Part shown: piece by piece, positions 51,451-59,626 of the stretch
How positions within the stretch are numbered: the first letter of the stretch is position 1
How the letters are laid out: every line of letters starts with the position of its first letter
Source: Flagellimonas sp. CMM7
GTDB taxonomy: Bacteria; Bacteroidota; Bacteroidia; Flavobacteriales; Flavobacteriaceae
NCBI RefSeq assembly: GCF_021390195.1
Contig: NZ_CP090003.1
Location: 3,369,501 to 3,433,500, forward strand
Length of the DNA stretch: 64,000 nt
Direction of reading: 5' to 3'
The notes under the pieces: model-generated
Told to the model about the DNA's origin: nothing
The model's database searches: none
Seen by the model: only the letters and a program-made list of their open reading frames with translations
Made by a program: the position numbers and the translations under genes

Positions 51451-52578
51451 CTAAGATAGTAAATCTTCGATTTTCATGAACGACCTGTCGGCCACATGGG
51501 TATATATTTCAGTTGTTCGGGTAGAGCCATGTCCCAGTAAAAGTTGTATGTGTCTCATATCAGTGCCCTTTTCTAGTAAATGGGTTGCAAAACTATGCCT
51601 GAGCATATGAGGAGTTACCCTTCTGTTGATCCCCGCTTTTTTGGCAGCATTGACGATGATATTCAATACGCTTGATGTACTGTAACTTTTCCCGTTCACT
51701 CCCTCAAAAAGAAAGTTTTTTGGTCTATATTCTTTGAAGTATTGCCTTAAATCATTCAAAGTATTTTTACTCAGAACCGTCAAACGATCTTTGCTTCCTT
51801 TGCCCTGCCTTTCACGAACCATCATCCGTTTGCTGTCAATATCACTTGGTCTTAGTTGCAAGAGTTCATTTCTTCTTAAGCCCGAAGAATAAAGGAGTTC
51901 AACAATGCATCTATGTTTTAGGTTGTTGGTATTCTTTATGATACCAAGTATTTCATCTTTGGAAAGTACATCTGGCAAACATTTCTTCTTTCTCGATCTT
52001 TCTATTGAATAGAATCTATTGGGCATACCATTGACCACTTCGTAATAGAACTTTATGCTGTTCAATGCTTGGTTGACATAAGAGTTTGATTTGCCATCCC
52101 TTATCAATTTTTGAAGGTACTCTCTAATTTCATTCTCATTGATTTCCAAAGGTTCTGTTTCTTTAAAATGATTTATGAAAGCTTCAAAACAATTCACATA
52201 GGCTCTTACTCTATTGTTGGAATAACGTAATATCTCCAATTTGGAAAGGTATTCTTCAGGACAAGGTTTTCGGTCAGCACCTAATTTTCGATTTCTGAAC
52301 CATTCTACATCAACTTTAGGATTGTCGTTATGCAACTTCTTTATAGCGAAGAAATAGTTCCCGTTTACCCATACCTCGCCTTTGAAAATTTTAAATATGT
52401 GCTCAAGGTTTGGTTTGGTGTTGGGTAGGTAGTGCATATTGAATTCTACTGACCATTTCATTCCGGGAATAGAATCCACTAAACCTTGAATGACTTTGTC
52501 AGAGGAAAACTGTAGCCCGATTTTTCTTTGGTTTTCGATTAATAGATGTTTAAGAGTAATACTTCTTCCTTTGTGCAT
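51451..52578 (-). CDS. XerC/D-like tyrosine recombinase (intact)
   Basis: The protein is 375 residues from ATG 52578, with a longer TTG start at 52599 possible. It has an unusual ~95-residue N-terminal part (SITLKHLLIENQRKIGLQFS), a SAM-like core-binding domain (about 110-195) and a complete catalytic domain. Box I is LLYSSGLRRNELLQLR, the Lys loop is GKGSKDRLTVLS, and HMLRHSFATHLLEKGTDMRH, LLLGHGSTRTTEIYTHV supply His-x-x-Arg, His and Tyr. It is the only recombinase in the window with all catalytic residues. The sequence is close to XerD/IntI enzymes but lacks the extra patch typical of integron integrases between the Lys loop and the His-x-x-Arg box. Its 3' end abuts half element E5, so it may act on these elements. 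Confidence 0.93.
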   Translation of the reverse strand: MHKGRSITLKHLLIENQRKIGLQFSSDKVIQGLVDSIPGMKWSVEFNMHYLPNTKPNLEHIFKIFKGEVWVNGNYFFAIKKLHNDNPKVDVEWFRNRKLGADRKPCPEEYLSKLEILRYSNNRVRAYVNCFEAFINHFKETEPLEINENEIREYLQKLIRDGKSNSYVNQALNSIKFYYEVVNGMPNRFYSIERSRKKKCLPDVLSKDEILGIIKNTNNLKHRCIVELLYSSGLRRNELLQLRPSDIDSKRMMVRERQGKGSKDRLTVLSKNTLNDLRQYFKEYRPKNFLFEGVNGKSYSTSSVLNIIVNAAKKAGINRRVTPHMLRHSFATHLLEKGTDMRHIQLLLGHGSTRTTEIYTHVADRSFMKIEDLLS

Positions 52579-52642
52579 AATTGTTCGTTTGTAGAACAAA
52601 TTCCTAATTAAAAATGATTTAATCGTATCTTAAACGAATAAT

Positions 52643-52660
52643 GTTCGAATATACGTTCGA
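52643..52660. repeat. GTTCGA direct repeat between recombinase and Zn-ribbon gene
   Basis: GTTCGA occurs at 52643-52648 and 52655-52660. Further CGAA/GTTCG copies lie near 52634 and 52583. The repeats sit in the ~100-bp spacer between divergent genes and could be a recombinase-binding or regulatory site. Confidence 0.35.
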
Positions 52661-52676
52661 TTAATTTTATAAATTC

Positions 52677-53054
52677 ATGAGGTTACAAAAGGTTTGTTTG
52701 TACTGTAAAAAGGAATTGGTTGGGCGTACTGACAAAAAATATTGCAATCTACATTGCAAAGCGCTTATCAATACCAAAAGATAAGAGAACAGCCAGAGAG
52801 ATTCTATAACAAGGTGGATAATCAATTACGTCTGAACAGAAGACTTTTAAAACAGTTTAACAAAGTTGGTAAATCAGTAGTCAGATGCGAAACGCTATTG
52901 AAGTTAGGTTTCAATCCAAAGTTTTTTACCCATTATTGGAAGAACAAAAGGGGGGGAGGCTTACCTTTTTGTATACGAGTACGGTTTTTTGAAAAAGAAA
53001 GAGAACACAAAGGACAAGTATATCTTGATTACTTGGCAAGATTATATGGTTTGA
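52677..53054 (+). pseudogene. DUF2116-type Zn-ribbon protein with two compensating frameshifts
   Basis: ATG 52677 opens MRLQKVCLYCKKELVGRTDKK and YCNLHC (four Cys of a Zn ribbon), then a stop follows. The protein continues in another frame as SAYQYQKIREQP, LRLNRRLLKQFNKVGKSVV, LKLGFNPKFFTHYW. After a G run at about 52950 it returns to the first frame as AYLFVYEYGFLKKKENTKDK and ILITWQDYMV, ending at 53054. A one-base loss at AAA (about 52760) and a one-base gain in the GGGGGGG run explain both shifts. The reconstructed ~125-residue protein matches a Zn-ribbon family common in Flavobacteriia, of unknown function. Confidence 0.72.
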
Positions 53055-53212
53055 AAACACTTAATGCTTAAGTATGTTACCTCATATTAAATAAGTATCT
53101 TTATTCCATAAAAGACTATATCATTTACATTAATAAGTGCAATACGGTGTACAGCTTTTAATTAGCAAGGTAAAGTATTGGATTACAGTTATATAAAATT
53201 CACGTTGTAGGA

Positions 53213-53225
53213 CTGTCATCCCGAC
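53213..53225 (+). repeat. attR: distal copy of 13-bp island repeat
   Basis: CTGTCATCCCGAC is identical to the 3' end of tRNA-Pro at 22853-22865. The rest of the tRNA is not repeated here. The following sequence (T run, then a terminator hairpin) looks like the original 3' flank of tRNA-Pro. The ~160 bp between the Zn-ribbon pseudogene and this site hold nothing recognisable. Confidence 0.82.
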
Positions 53226-53246
53226 ACTGTTTTTTTAATTTACAGG

Positions 53247-53287
53247 CCCTATCAATCTAACCTTTTTATTGATAGGGTTTTTTTTAT
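53247..53287. terminator. Terminator beyond the island end
   Basis: CCCTATCAAT (53247-53256) pairs with ATTGATAGGG (53268-53277), followed by a run of eight T. It was probably the tRNA-Pro terminator before the island arrived. The following ~290 bp up to the carboxypeptidase gene show no gene. Confidence 0.8.
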
Positions 53288-53575
53288 TCCCTCCATAATG
53301 AATCTATAATTCAACACTATAAGGATTTTGAATTTTTGATGGACAAAAGATAGGTTGTTCTTTTACACTTTGGGTATGATTTGATAATAGGCCATAAGGC
53401 TTTAATAGATTACCATATATTTTATTCAAAAAATAGTAAGAGTATATCGGGACTTACGTTATCCGATAAAACTGAAAGAATTGGTATGCCTTCAAATGGA
53501 AAATTGGTTTGTTGCTGGCACATAAATTTAACTTTATTTTATGATAACTAACTAACCTCAAAACCTCAGAAATCC

Positions 53576-54820
53576 ATGGTGAGCCTCATGCGATTTTCAC
53601 ATTCTATTTTGGTAATATGCCTTATTACCTGCACAGTTTCATGCACTGGCTCGCGAATCATAAAATTTCCAAATAAAGTTGATACCAAGGACAAACCAAT
53701 AGTCCTGCAGCATAAACAGGTTGAATTTGTAACTGATGTTGGAGTTTATGTTAGTAATGACTTTCCAGGCGCTAGACTTAATAACATAAGTGTTAAAAAT
53801 GATAGTACTTTAATATTGAGGATTCAACCCGAAAATGAACCCATAAACAACAGTGCCTATTTCGCTTTTAAGACTTGGACTAGTAATGAAAGGGATATTT
53901 ATTTTCAATTTAGCTACCCTAAAGGATATAAACACAGATATATTCCAAAGTATGAAACGGCAAATAGGGGATGGGTACAAGTGGATTCTACGGTATTTTT
54001 CATAAAGGATACTATTGCTACATTAAAATTTAGAGTTTTAAAAGACACTACTCTTATAGCGGCCCAAGAGGTGCGGACATCTCAAGATGTCAAGGATTGG
54101 TACACAGGGCTTACTAAAAAAAATGCACCTACAACGCGACTGAAAAGTATTGGAAAAACTCATTTGGGAAGGGATATTCCAATGATGGATATCTATAAAG
54201 GGTCTGCAACGAACAAAGATATTATAGTATTACTGACTCGTCAACATCCACCCGAAGTGACCGGATATTTTGCTTTTCAAAGTTTTTTGGAAACTATTTT
54301 GCAAAGCGGAAAACTTACAGATGCTTTTCTTGAAAAATACAGAGTCATAGCTTTTCCATTAATGAATCCAGATGGTGTAGATCTTGGACATTGGCGCCAT
54401 AATGCTGGTGGTGTGGATCTTAATAGAGATTGGGGAAGATATAGACAACCAGAAGTGTCAGCGGTAACCAATCGGATAGAAAATATTGTTAAAGAACAAG
54501 AAGTTAAAGTGTTATTAGGAGTGGATTTTCACTCCACTTGGCACGATGTGTTCTATACCAATGTGGAGCGGGAACATACAAATCTACCAAATTTTGTTTC
54601 AGACTGGTTTACCCAGCTAGAAGCAAACATTCCAAATTACAAGGTGAATGAGAAAAGCGCAATAAGCACTAAACCTGTATCGAAAGGCTGGTTTCTAAAA
54701 CGTTTCAATGCAGTCGGAATTACATACGAAATTGGTGATGAGACACCAAGAGATTTTATAACACTAAAAGGAAAAATATCTGCCCATGAAATGATGAAAT
54801 TACTAACAAACAGCAACTAA
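53576..54820 (+). CDS. M14-family zinc carboxypeptidase lipoprotein
   Basis: The 414-residue protein has a lipoprotein signal (ILVICLITCTVSC), an Ig-like N-terminal domain (about 35-190) and an M14 peptidase domain (about 200-414). Zinc ligands are in RQHPPEVTG (His and Glu, about 222-226) and DFHSTWH (His, about 320). NAGGVDLNRDWG carries the substrate-binding Asn-Arg, and TYEIGDETP the catalytic Glu (about 386). It would trim C-terminal residues from peptides outside the cytoplasm. It precedes susC/susD on the same strand by 27 bp, so it probably prepares peptides for import. MpaA-type members act on murein peptides, but specificity is not visible. Confidence 0.92.
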   Translation: MVSLMRFSHSILVICLITCTVSCTGSRIIKFPNKVDTKDKPIVLQHKQVEFVTDVGVYVSNDFPGARLNNISVKNDSTLILRIQPENEPINNSAYFAFKTWTSNERDIYFQFSYPKGYKHRYIPKYETANRGWVQVDSTVFFIKDTIATLKFRVLKDTTLIAAQEVRTSQDVKDWYTGLTKKNAPTTRLKSIGKTHLGRDIPMMDIYKGSATNKDIIVLLTRQHPPEVTGYFAFQSFLETILQSGKLTDAFLEKYRVIAFPLMNPDGVDLGHWRHNAGGVDLNRDWGRYRQPEVSAVTNRIENIVKEQEVKVLLGVDFHSTWHDVFYTNVEREHTNLPNFVSDWFTQLEANIPNYKVNEKSAISTKPVSKGWFLKRFNAVGITYEIGDETPRDFITLKGKISAHEMMKLLTNSN

Positions 54821-54847
54821 ATAAATAACTATCTAATTACTAAATTT

Positions 54848-57800
54848 ATGAGAAAATCATTCTTAACGTTTTTACTGGCATGTTTTACAGTAGGAATTGG
54901 GTATTCCCAAGTTTCGATTTCCGGTACGGTCTCAGATGAGACCGGTCCATTACCTGGAGCATCGGTTTTTGTCAAAGGGACTACCAATGGAACTACAACA
55001 GACTTTGATGGAAATTATACTATCGAAGCTAATCAAGGGGAAACATTGGTTGTTTCTTTTATTGGTTATAGGACTGAAGAGCGAATTATTGGTTCGGAGA
55101 CTTCAATGAGTTTTGTGTTGCAACCAGATGCAGAAAGCTTGTCAGAAGTAGTGGTAACTGCATTGGGTTTTGTGGAACAACGAGATAAGTTGGCATCTAC
55201 TTACTCAAAGATTGACGCAGATAAACTGGTACAGCCAGTTGAAAACAAAATTATTGACGGTATTGCCGGTAAGGCAGCTGGTGTAACCATTAATGCAACT
55301 TCGGGTGATCCTGGTGCTGGTTCTAACATTCAAATTAGGGGAACAAGCTCATTGAGTGGTTCAAGTCAACCCTTAATTGTTGTAGACGGTATTCCATTGA
55401 ACAATGACAATTTAGCGGGTTCTGGTGATGATGATCAATCTGCAGGGGTATCACAGCAATCTAGGTTAAATGACATCAACCCTGAAGATATTGAGTCTTT
55501 TCAAGTATTTAAAGGAGCCTCTGCTGGTGCATTGTACGGGTCAAGAGCCTTAAACGGTGTAATTGTAATTACAACAAAAAAGGGTAAAGCAGGTAAGTTT
55601 AATGTAAATTACTCTACGGGTGTTTCTATTGATCAAATTTCATATGAACACCCACTACAGACCACCTTTGGTCAAGGTAATGGCGGTAGTTTTAGCCCTA
55701 CCGCGCAACGGTCTTGGGGAGATAGAATTTCTGAAAGAGCTGGTGGAGCGGATGACGTTGATACTTCTGGTGAATTTTTTGAGTCCTTGACTACAGGCAA
55801 TATTATTTATCCTATCACTCAAAAGAATTCTAGAGAAGTATTCACTAACAGAAACTTTGATCAGGTTTTTCAAACAGGTATTACTTATGATAATAAAGTT
55901 TCGGTGAGTAGTGGTAACGAAAAAGGAACGTACTATATAAGTGCTGCCCATGTAAATCAGGAAGGAATTATTAAAAGTAGTTTTTATAAAAAGACAAACT
56001 TCACTGTTAATCTTACTCAAAACTTAACAGATAAGTTACGAACCAATTTCAAGGCCAATTATGTGCATACAGGCTCCAATAGAACACAACAAGGTTCCAA
56101 CACGGCAGGTTTGTATTTAGGACTTCTGCGTACTCCTGCAGATTTTGACCAAACGGATTACATAGGGAATTACAACAGTAGTTCAGGTGCTATAACACAA
56201 AATAGACATAGAGGCTATAGAAGGTATTTGGGGAATAGTGATAATGTCATCTACAACAACCCGCTTTGGACGGTTAATGAACAGGAAAGTACCGCTAAAG
56301 TAAATAGATTAATTGGTACAGGTGAGGTTGCATATCAATGGAATGATAATATTAGCACCATTGTAAGAGGTGGGGTTGATTTTTATGTAGATACAAGAGT
56401 TTACTTTTTCCCGTATTATACAGCAGGTTCTGCAAGAAGATTTGGACTTTTAAATGATGAGACCATTAATAACGAGGAGTATAATGGAGATTTAATAACA
56501 AATTTCAATTATGCACTAAGTAAAAATTTAAATACCAATGTAATTGTTGGCTTTGGTATTAATGATAGAAGACGTAAGCGAATTTTTACTGAAGCGGATA
56601 ACTTCATTGCTAATTTTAGAAGCCCGCTTGATGCAGCTGAACTATCTGCCAAAGAAAATATAGGTTCGGAAACTACGAGAACCAGTAGAAGAAATATTCG
56701 GTTCTATGGTACTGCAAATTTTGATTACGCAGACCAGTTGATTTTGCAACTTGGTGGGGCATTTGAAAAGCATTCTGTATTGCCGGCGTCGGATAATGGA
56801 TTCTTTTATCCTAGTGCAGAATTGGGATGGACCTTTACAAAGGCATTAAAAGATTCAGGTCCGTTATCGTTTGGTAAAGTTAGATTAGCATATGGTCAAG
56901 TGGCAAATGTACCAATTGCACATAGGGAACAAACAGTTTTCGAAGTAGGAACATTCTCAAGTTTCTCTGATCAAATTGCGTTGGAGAATTTTGGAGGAGG
57001 GTTTCAACTAGATGAACGTTTGGGAAATTCAAACTTAAAACCTGAAATCAAGACTGAATATGAAGTAGGTTTGGATTTACGATTCTTAAGAAACAGATTG
57101 GCCTTATCGACCACATACTATACCAATAAAACAGAGGATGTTTTATTAGACCTTGCTTTGGTTCCGTCACTTGGGTTTGACGAGATATATGCCAATGGCG
57201 CCACTATAGAAAATGATGGGCTTGAGATTGAATTACGATATGATTTTCTTAGAAAAGAAGATTGGAAAGGTTCCATTTCATTAAACTATAGCACTAACGA
57301 GAATATCGTGAGAGGTGTAGATGGTAATGGAGAATTTATCCAAGAATTCTCTGAAGGTACCTCTATTGAATCCGTAGCGATTGATGGCGAACCACTTGGA
57401 GTGTTGTACACTCAAGGTGCCTTAAGAAATGATGATGGAAGTTTGATTTTGGATGCAAATGGTTTCCCACAAGTAGATACCGGTGGAAACTTGATTGTTG
57501 GAGATCCCAATCCAGATTGGAGAGGTGGTCTACAGTTTGGGCTGTCGTATAAGAATTTGTCATTGGCAGCATCATTTGATACCAGTCAAGGAAATGATTT
57601 AGCACAACGAACCCGTTTTATTTTGTCCTTCTTTGGAACACATGCAGATGTAGGTAAAACGATTACGCTATCAGAAGATTTAGTGAACTTTGATGGAGAT
57701 GTAATCCCAGCTGGCTCCGTGGTCAGAGGAAACGTTGGCAACTTTGGCGGAGGCAATGTATTGCTGGATGAGGAATACTACACCTCCTTATATGGCTTTG

Positions 57801-58081
57801 GAGATGGGAAACTAAATGAATTTGCGGTAGAAGATGGTAGCTGGACCCGACTTAGGGAACTATCACTGTCATACAGACTGGATTCTGAAAACTTTAAAAA
57901 GGCGACTGGTTTAAGTTCGGTAGAATTTACTGCTTCTGGTCGTAACTTGATTATCTGGACAGATGTTGTGGGTATTGACCCTGATGTTAATCAGTTTGGA
58001 GTTGGTAGAGCACGTGGTTTGGATTATTTCTCCAATCCTGGTGCAAGAACATATGCTTTTGGAATCAATTTTAATTTTTAA
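54848..58081 (+). CDS. SusC/RagA family TonB-linked transporter 2
   Basis: The 1077-residue protein has a signal peptide (FLLACFTVGIGYSQ), a carboxypeptidase-regulatory-like domain (about 22-100: ISGTVSDETGPLPGASVFVK, DFDGNYTI), a plug domain (about 105-245: VVVTALGFVEQRDKLAS, SRALNGVIVITTKKGK) and a long barrel ending FGINFNF. It is the outer-membrane import channel of a second nutrient locus, working with the SusD encoded 13 bp downstream. Peptide-related neighbours (M14 peptidase, D-aminoacylase) suggest peptides or acyl amino acids as cargo, not glycans. Confidence 0.95.
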   Translation: MRKSFLTFLLACFTVGIGYSQVSISGTVSDETGPLPGASVFVKGTTNGTTTDFDGNYTIEANQGETLVVSFIGYRTEERIIGSETSMSFVLQPDAESLSEVVVTALGFVEQRDKLASTYSKIDADKLVQPVENKIIDGIAGKAAGVTINATSGDPGAGSNIQIRGTSSLSGSSQPLIVVDGIPLNNDNLAGSGDDDQSAGVSQQSRLNDINPEDIESFQVFKGASAGALYGSRALNGVIVITTKKGKAGKFNVNYSTGVSIDQISYEHPLQTTFGQGNGGSFSPTAQRSWGDRISERAGGADDVDTSGEFFESLTTGNIIYPITQKNSREVFTNRNFDQVFQTGITYDNKVSVSSGNEKGTYYISAAHVNQEGIIKSSFYKKTNFTVNLTQNLTDKLRTNFKANYVHTGSNRTQQGSNTAGLYLGLLRTPADFDQTDYIGNYNSSSGAITQNRHRGYRRYLGNSDNVIYNNPLWTVNEQESTAKVNRLIGTGEVAYQWNDNISTIVRGGVDFYVDTRVYFFPYYTAGSARRFGLLNDETINNEEYNGDLITNFNYALSKNLNTNVIVGFGINDRRRKRIFTEADNFIANFRSPLDAAELSAKENIGSETTRTSRRNIRFYGTANFDYADQLILQLGGAFEKHSVLPASDNGFFYPSAELGWTFTKALKDSGPLSFGKVRLAYGQVANVPIAHREQTVFEVGTFSSFSDQIALENFGGGFQLDERLGNSNLKPEIKTEYEVGLDLRFLRNRLALSTTYYTNKTEDVLLDLALVPSLGFDEIYANGATIENDGLEIELRYDFLRKEDWKGSISLNYSTNENIVRGVDGNGEFIQEFSEGTSIESVAIDGEPLGVLYTQGALRNDDGSLILDANGFPQVDTGGNLIVGDPNPDWRGGLQFGLSYKNLSLAASFDTSQGNDLAQRTRFILSFFGTHADVGKTITLSEDLVNFDGDVIPAGSVVRGNVGNFGGGNVLLDEEYYTSLYGFGDGKLNEFAVEDGSWTRLRELSLSYRLDSENFKKATGLSSVEFTASGRNLIIWTDVVGIDPDVNQFGVGRARGLDYFSNPGARTYAFGINFNF

Positions 58082-58094
58082 TACGTAGGAAATT

Positions 58095-59516
58095 ATGAAA
58101 TCTATATATAAAATTATTTTATCATTGATTTTTCTAACCTCAGCATCTGGCTGTGATGATTATTTAGATGTAAATGATAATCCAAATCAACTAGTAGAAG
58201 TTCCTTCTGGAGATTTATTGCTAGCAGGAACATTATTGGCAAATGCCCAAGTACAACAAGGGCAGTTGGCTAGAACAAGTATGTACTATACAGGGGGCTT
58301 AATAGGTTTGCAGTTAGTACAACAGACCTTGTACAACTATGATTATACTCCTGGTGATTCTAATGCTGTTTGGGGACATCTTTACAACGGAATATTAGTC
58401 CAAAACAAAGAAATTCGCAGAATTTCTCCAGATGTTGGACTTTTACAAGGAATAATAGACGTTAATGAAGCTTTGGCCGTAGGTACAGCTACATCACTTT
58501 TTGGAGACATACCATATTCAACGGCCACACCTGATAATCCTGGAGTCGGATCAGAAGATCCTACCTTAGATGGGCAGGCTGAAATATATGCTGCCTTGCA
58601 AACGTTGCTTGACGGTGCAATTCCAAAATTGCAAAATGGTTCAACTACAAGCGTAACCAATAGTCAAGACAATTATTTTGGAGGAGATGCGGCTAGTTGG
58701 GTGGCCGCCGCTTATACTTTAAAAGCACGCTACTTTTTACAGACAAAACAATATGCACAGGCATTGGCCAATGTTGTAAATGGAATTAATAGTAGTGTGG
58801 GCACAATGTCCTACAATCCAATTGGAGATGTTCCCGGAAATAGTAACATCTTGTTCAATTTTGTAAACAGTAGTAGAGCCGGAGATATGACAGGGGATGG
58901 TGCATTTTACAGAGATCTGATGGATCCAGATAATGCGGGGAGCAGAAATAATGCAAAAACGGATGAAACCGCACGTAGAAACTATTCATACATAAGTGGA
59001 GACGGAAATCAGGCCGGCGGTATAGATGACGCCACTATTGCCATGAAGTTGGTAAGTTTTGAAGAAAACCTGCTTATTTGGGCGGAATGCTTGATAAGAG
59101 CAAATGACGACGTACAAGGTGCTATAGATAAATTAAACGAGCTAAGAGCTTATTTGGATACCGGTGCGTCCTTCAATCTTATAAATGGAGATGAGACTTT
59201 TAGCTACGAGCCATATGTACTCGCTGACTTTGAAGCTGGAGGTATGGAAAATCCAGATAATATTGGTACGGATAGAGCAGTTTTACGGGAGATTATTGAA
59301 GAGCGTTACGTTACAGGTTTTAGTACATATATGCCTTTCAATGATGTAAGAAGGCTTCGTACTGAGACAGATTTAATAGTGCCTTTTCCTTTGAATAATG
59401 CAACAACTACAGTTAACCCACAGCGTTTTCTGTATGCACAGGAAGAGATTAACAATAACAGTAATCTTCCAAATCCAATTCCGGATTTGTTTACGCCGAC
59501 ACCTGTTAATCAGTGA
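58095..59516 (+). CDS. SusD-like lipoprotein 2
   Basis: The 473-residue protein has a lipoprotein signal (LIFLTSASGC, Cys about residue 20) followed by DDYLDVNDNPNQ, the typical start of SusD/RagB-type surface proteins. It continues with helical repeats and LLIWAECLIRANDDVQGAIDKLNELR, LREIIEERYVTGFSTYMPFNDVRRLR, which is closer to the SusD-like_2 subgroup than the first SusD here. It caps the SusC2 barrel and captures the ligand. It ends before a bidirectional terminator shared with the convergent deacylase operon. Confidence 0.93.
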   Translation: MKSIYKIILSLIFLTSASGCDDYLDVNDNPNQLVEVPSGDLLLAGTLLANAQVQQGQLARTSMYYTGGLIGLQLVQQTLYNYDYTPGDSNAVWGHLYNGILVQNKEIRRISPDVGLLQGIIDVNEALAVGTATSLFGDIPYSTATPDNPGVGSEDPTLDGQAEIYAALQTLLDGAIPKLQNGSTTSVTNSQDNYFGGDAASWVAAAYTLKARYFLQTKQYAQALANVVNGINSSVGTMSYNPIGDVPGNSNILFNFVNSSRAGDMTGDGAFYRDLMDPDNAGSRNNAKTDETARRNYSYISGDGNQAGGIDDATIAMKLVSFEENLLIWAECLIRANDDVQGAIDKLNELRAYLDTGASFNLINGDETFSYEPYVLADFEAGGMENPDNIGTDRAVLREIIEERYVTGFSTYMPFNDVRRLRTETDLIVPFPLNNATTTVNPQRFLYAQEEINNNSNLPNPIPDLFTPTPVNQ

Positions 59517-59561
59517 GAAAGATTAGTAGTTAGTTTTGAGTTAGCTTAGTTTTCTCATGCT

Positions 59562-59588
59562 AAAAGGGATGCAATTTGCATCCCTTTT
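59562..59588. terminator. Bidirectional terminator
   Basis: AAAAGGGATGCA (59562-59573) pairs with TGCATCCCTTTT (59577-59588) with a 3-nt loop. An A run and a T run lie on the two sides, so it can end both the susD2 transcript and the convergent deacylase operon. Confidence 0.9.
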
Positions 59589-59626
59589 TTCTTTTTTATG
59601 AACAATAGCAAAGATTAATTTTTAAT

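Larger units (their letters stand above)
22853..53225. mobile_element. Composite genomic island integrated at tRNA-Pro
   Basis: The last bases of tRNA-Pro and one following base (CTGTCATCCCGAC, 22853-22865) are repeated exactly at 53213-53225. A tyrosine integrase gene starts about 215 bp after the tRNA, and a strong terminator of the kind expected downstream of a tRNA follows the distal repeat. The 30.4 kb between them contain an IS21 element, three recombinase genes (two broken), a conjugative coupling-protein fragment, a giant adhesin and a stretch of small stress modules. The assignment is strong for the ends. The interior is clearly assembled from several earlier insertions. The first integrase has lost its catalytic C-terminus, so the island is unlikely to excise with that enzyme. 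Confidence 0.82.
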
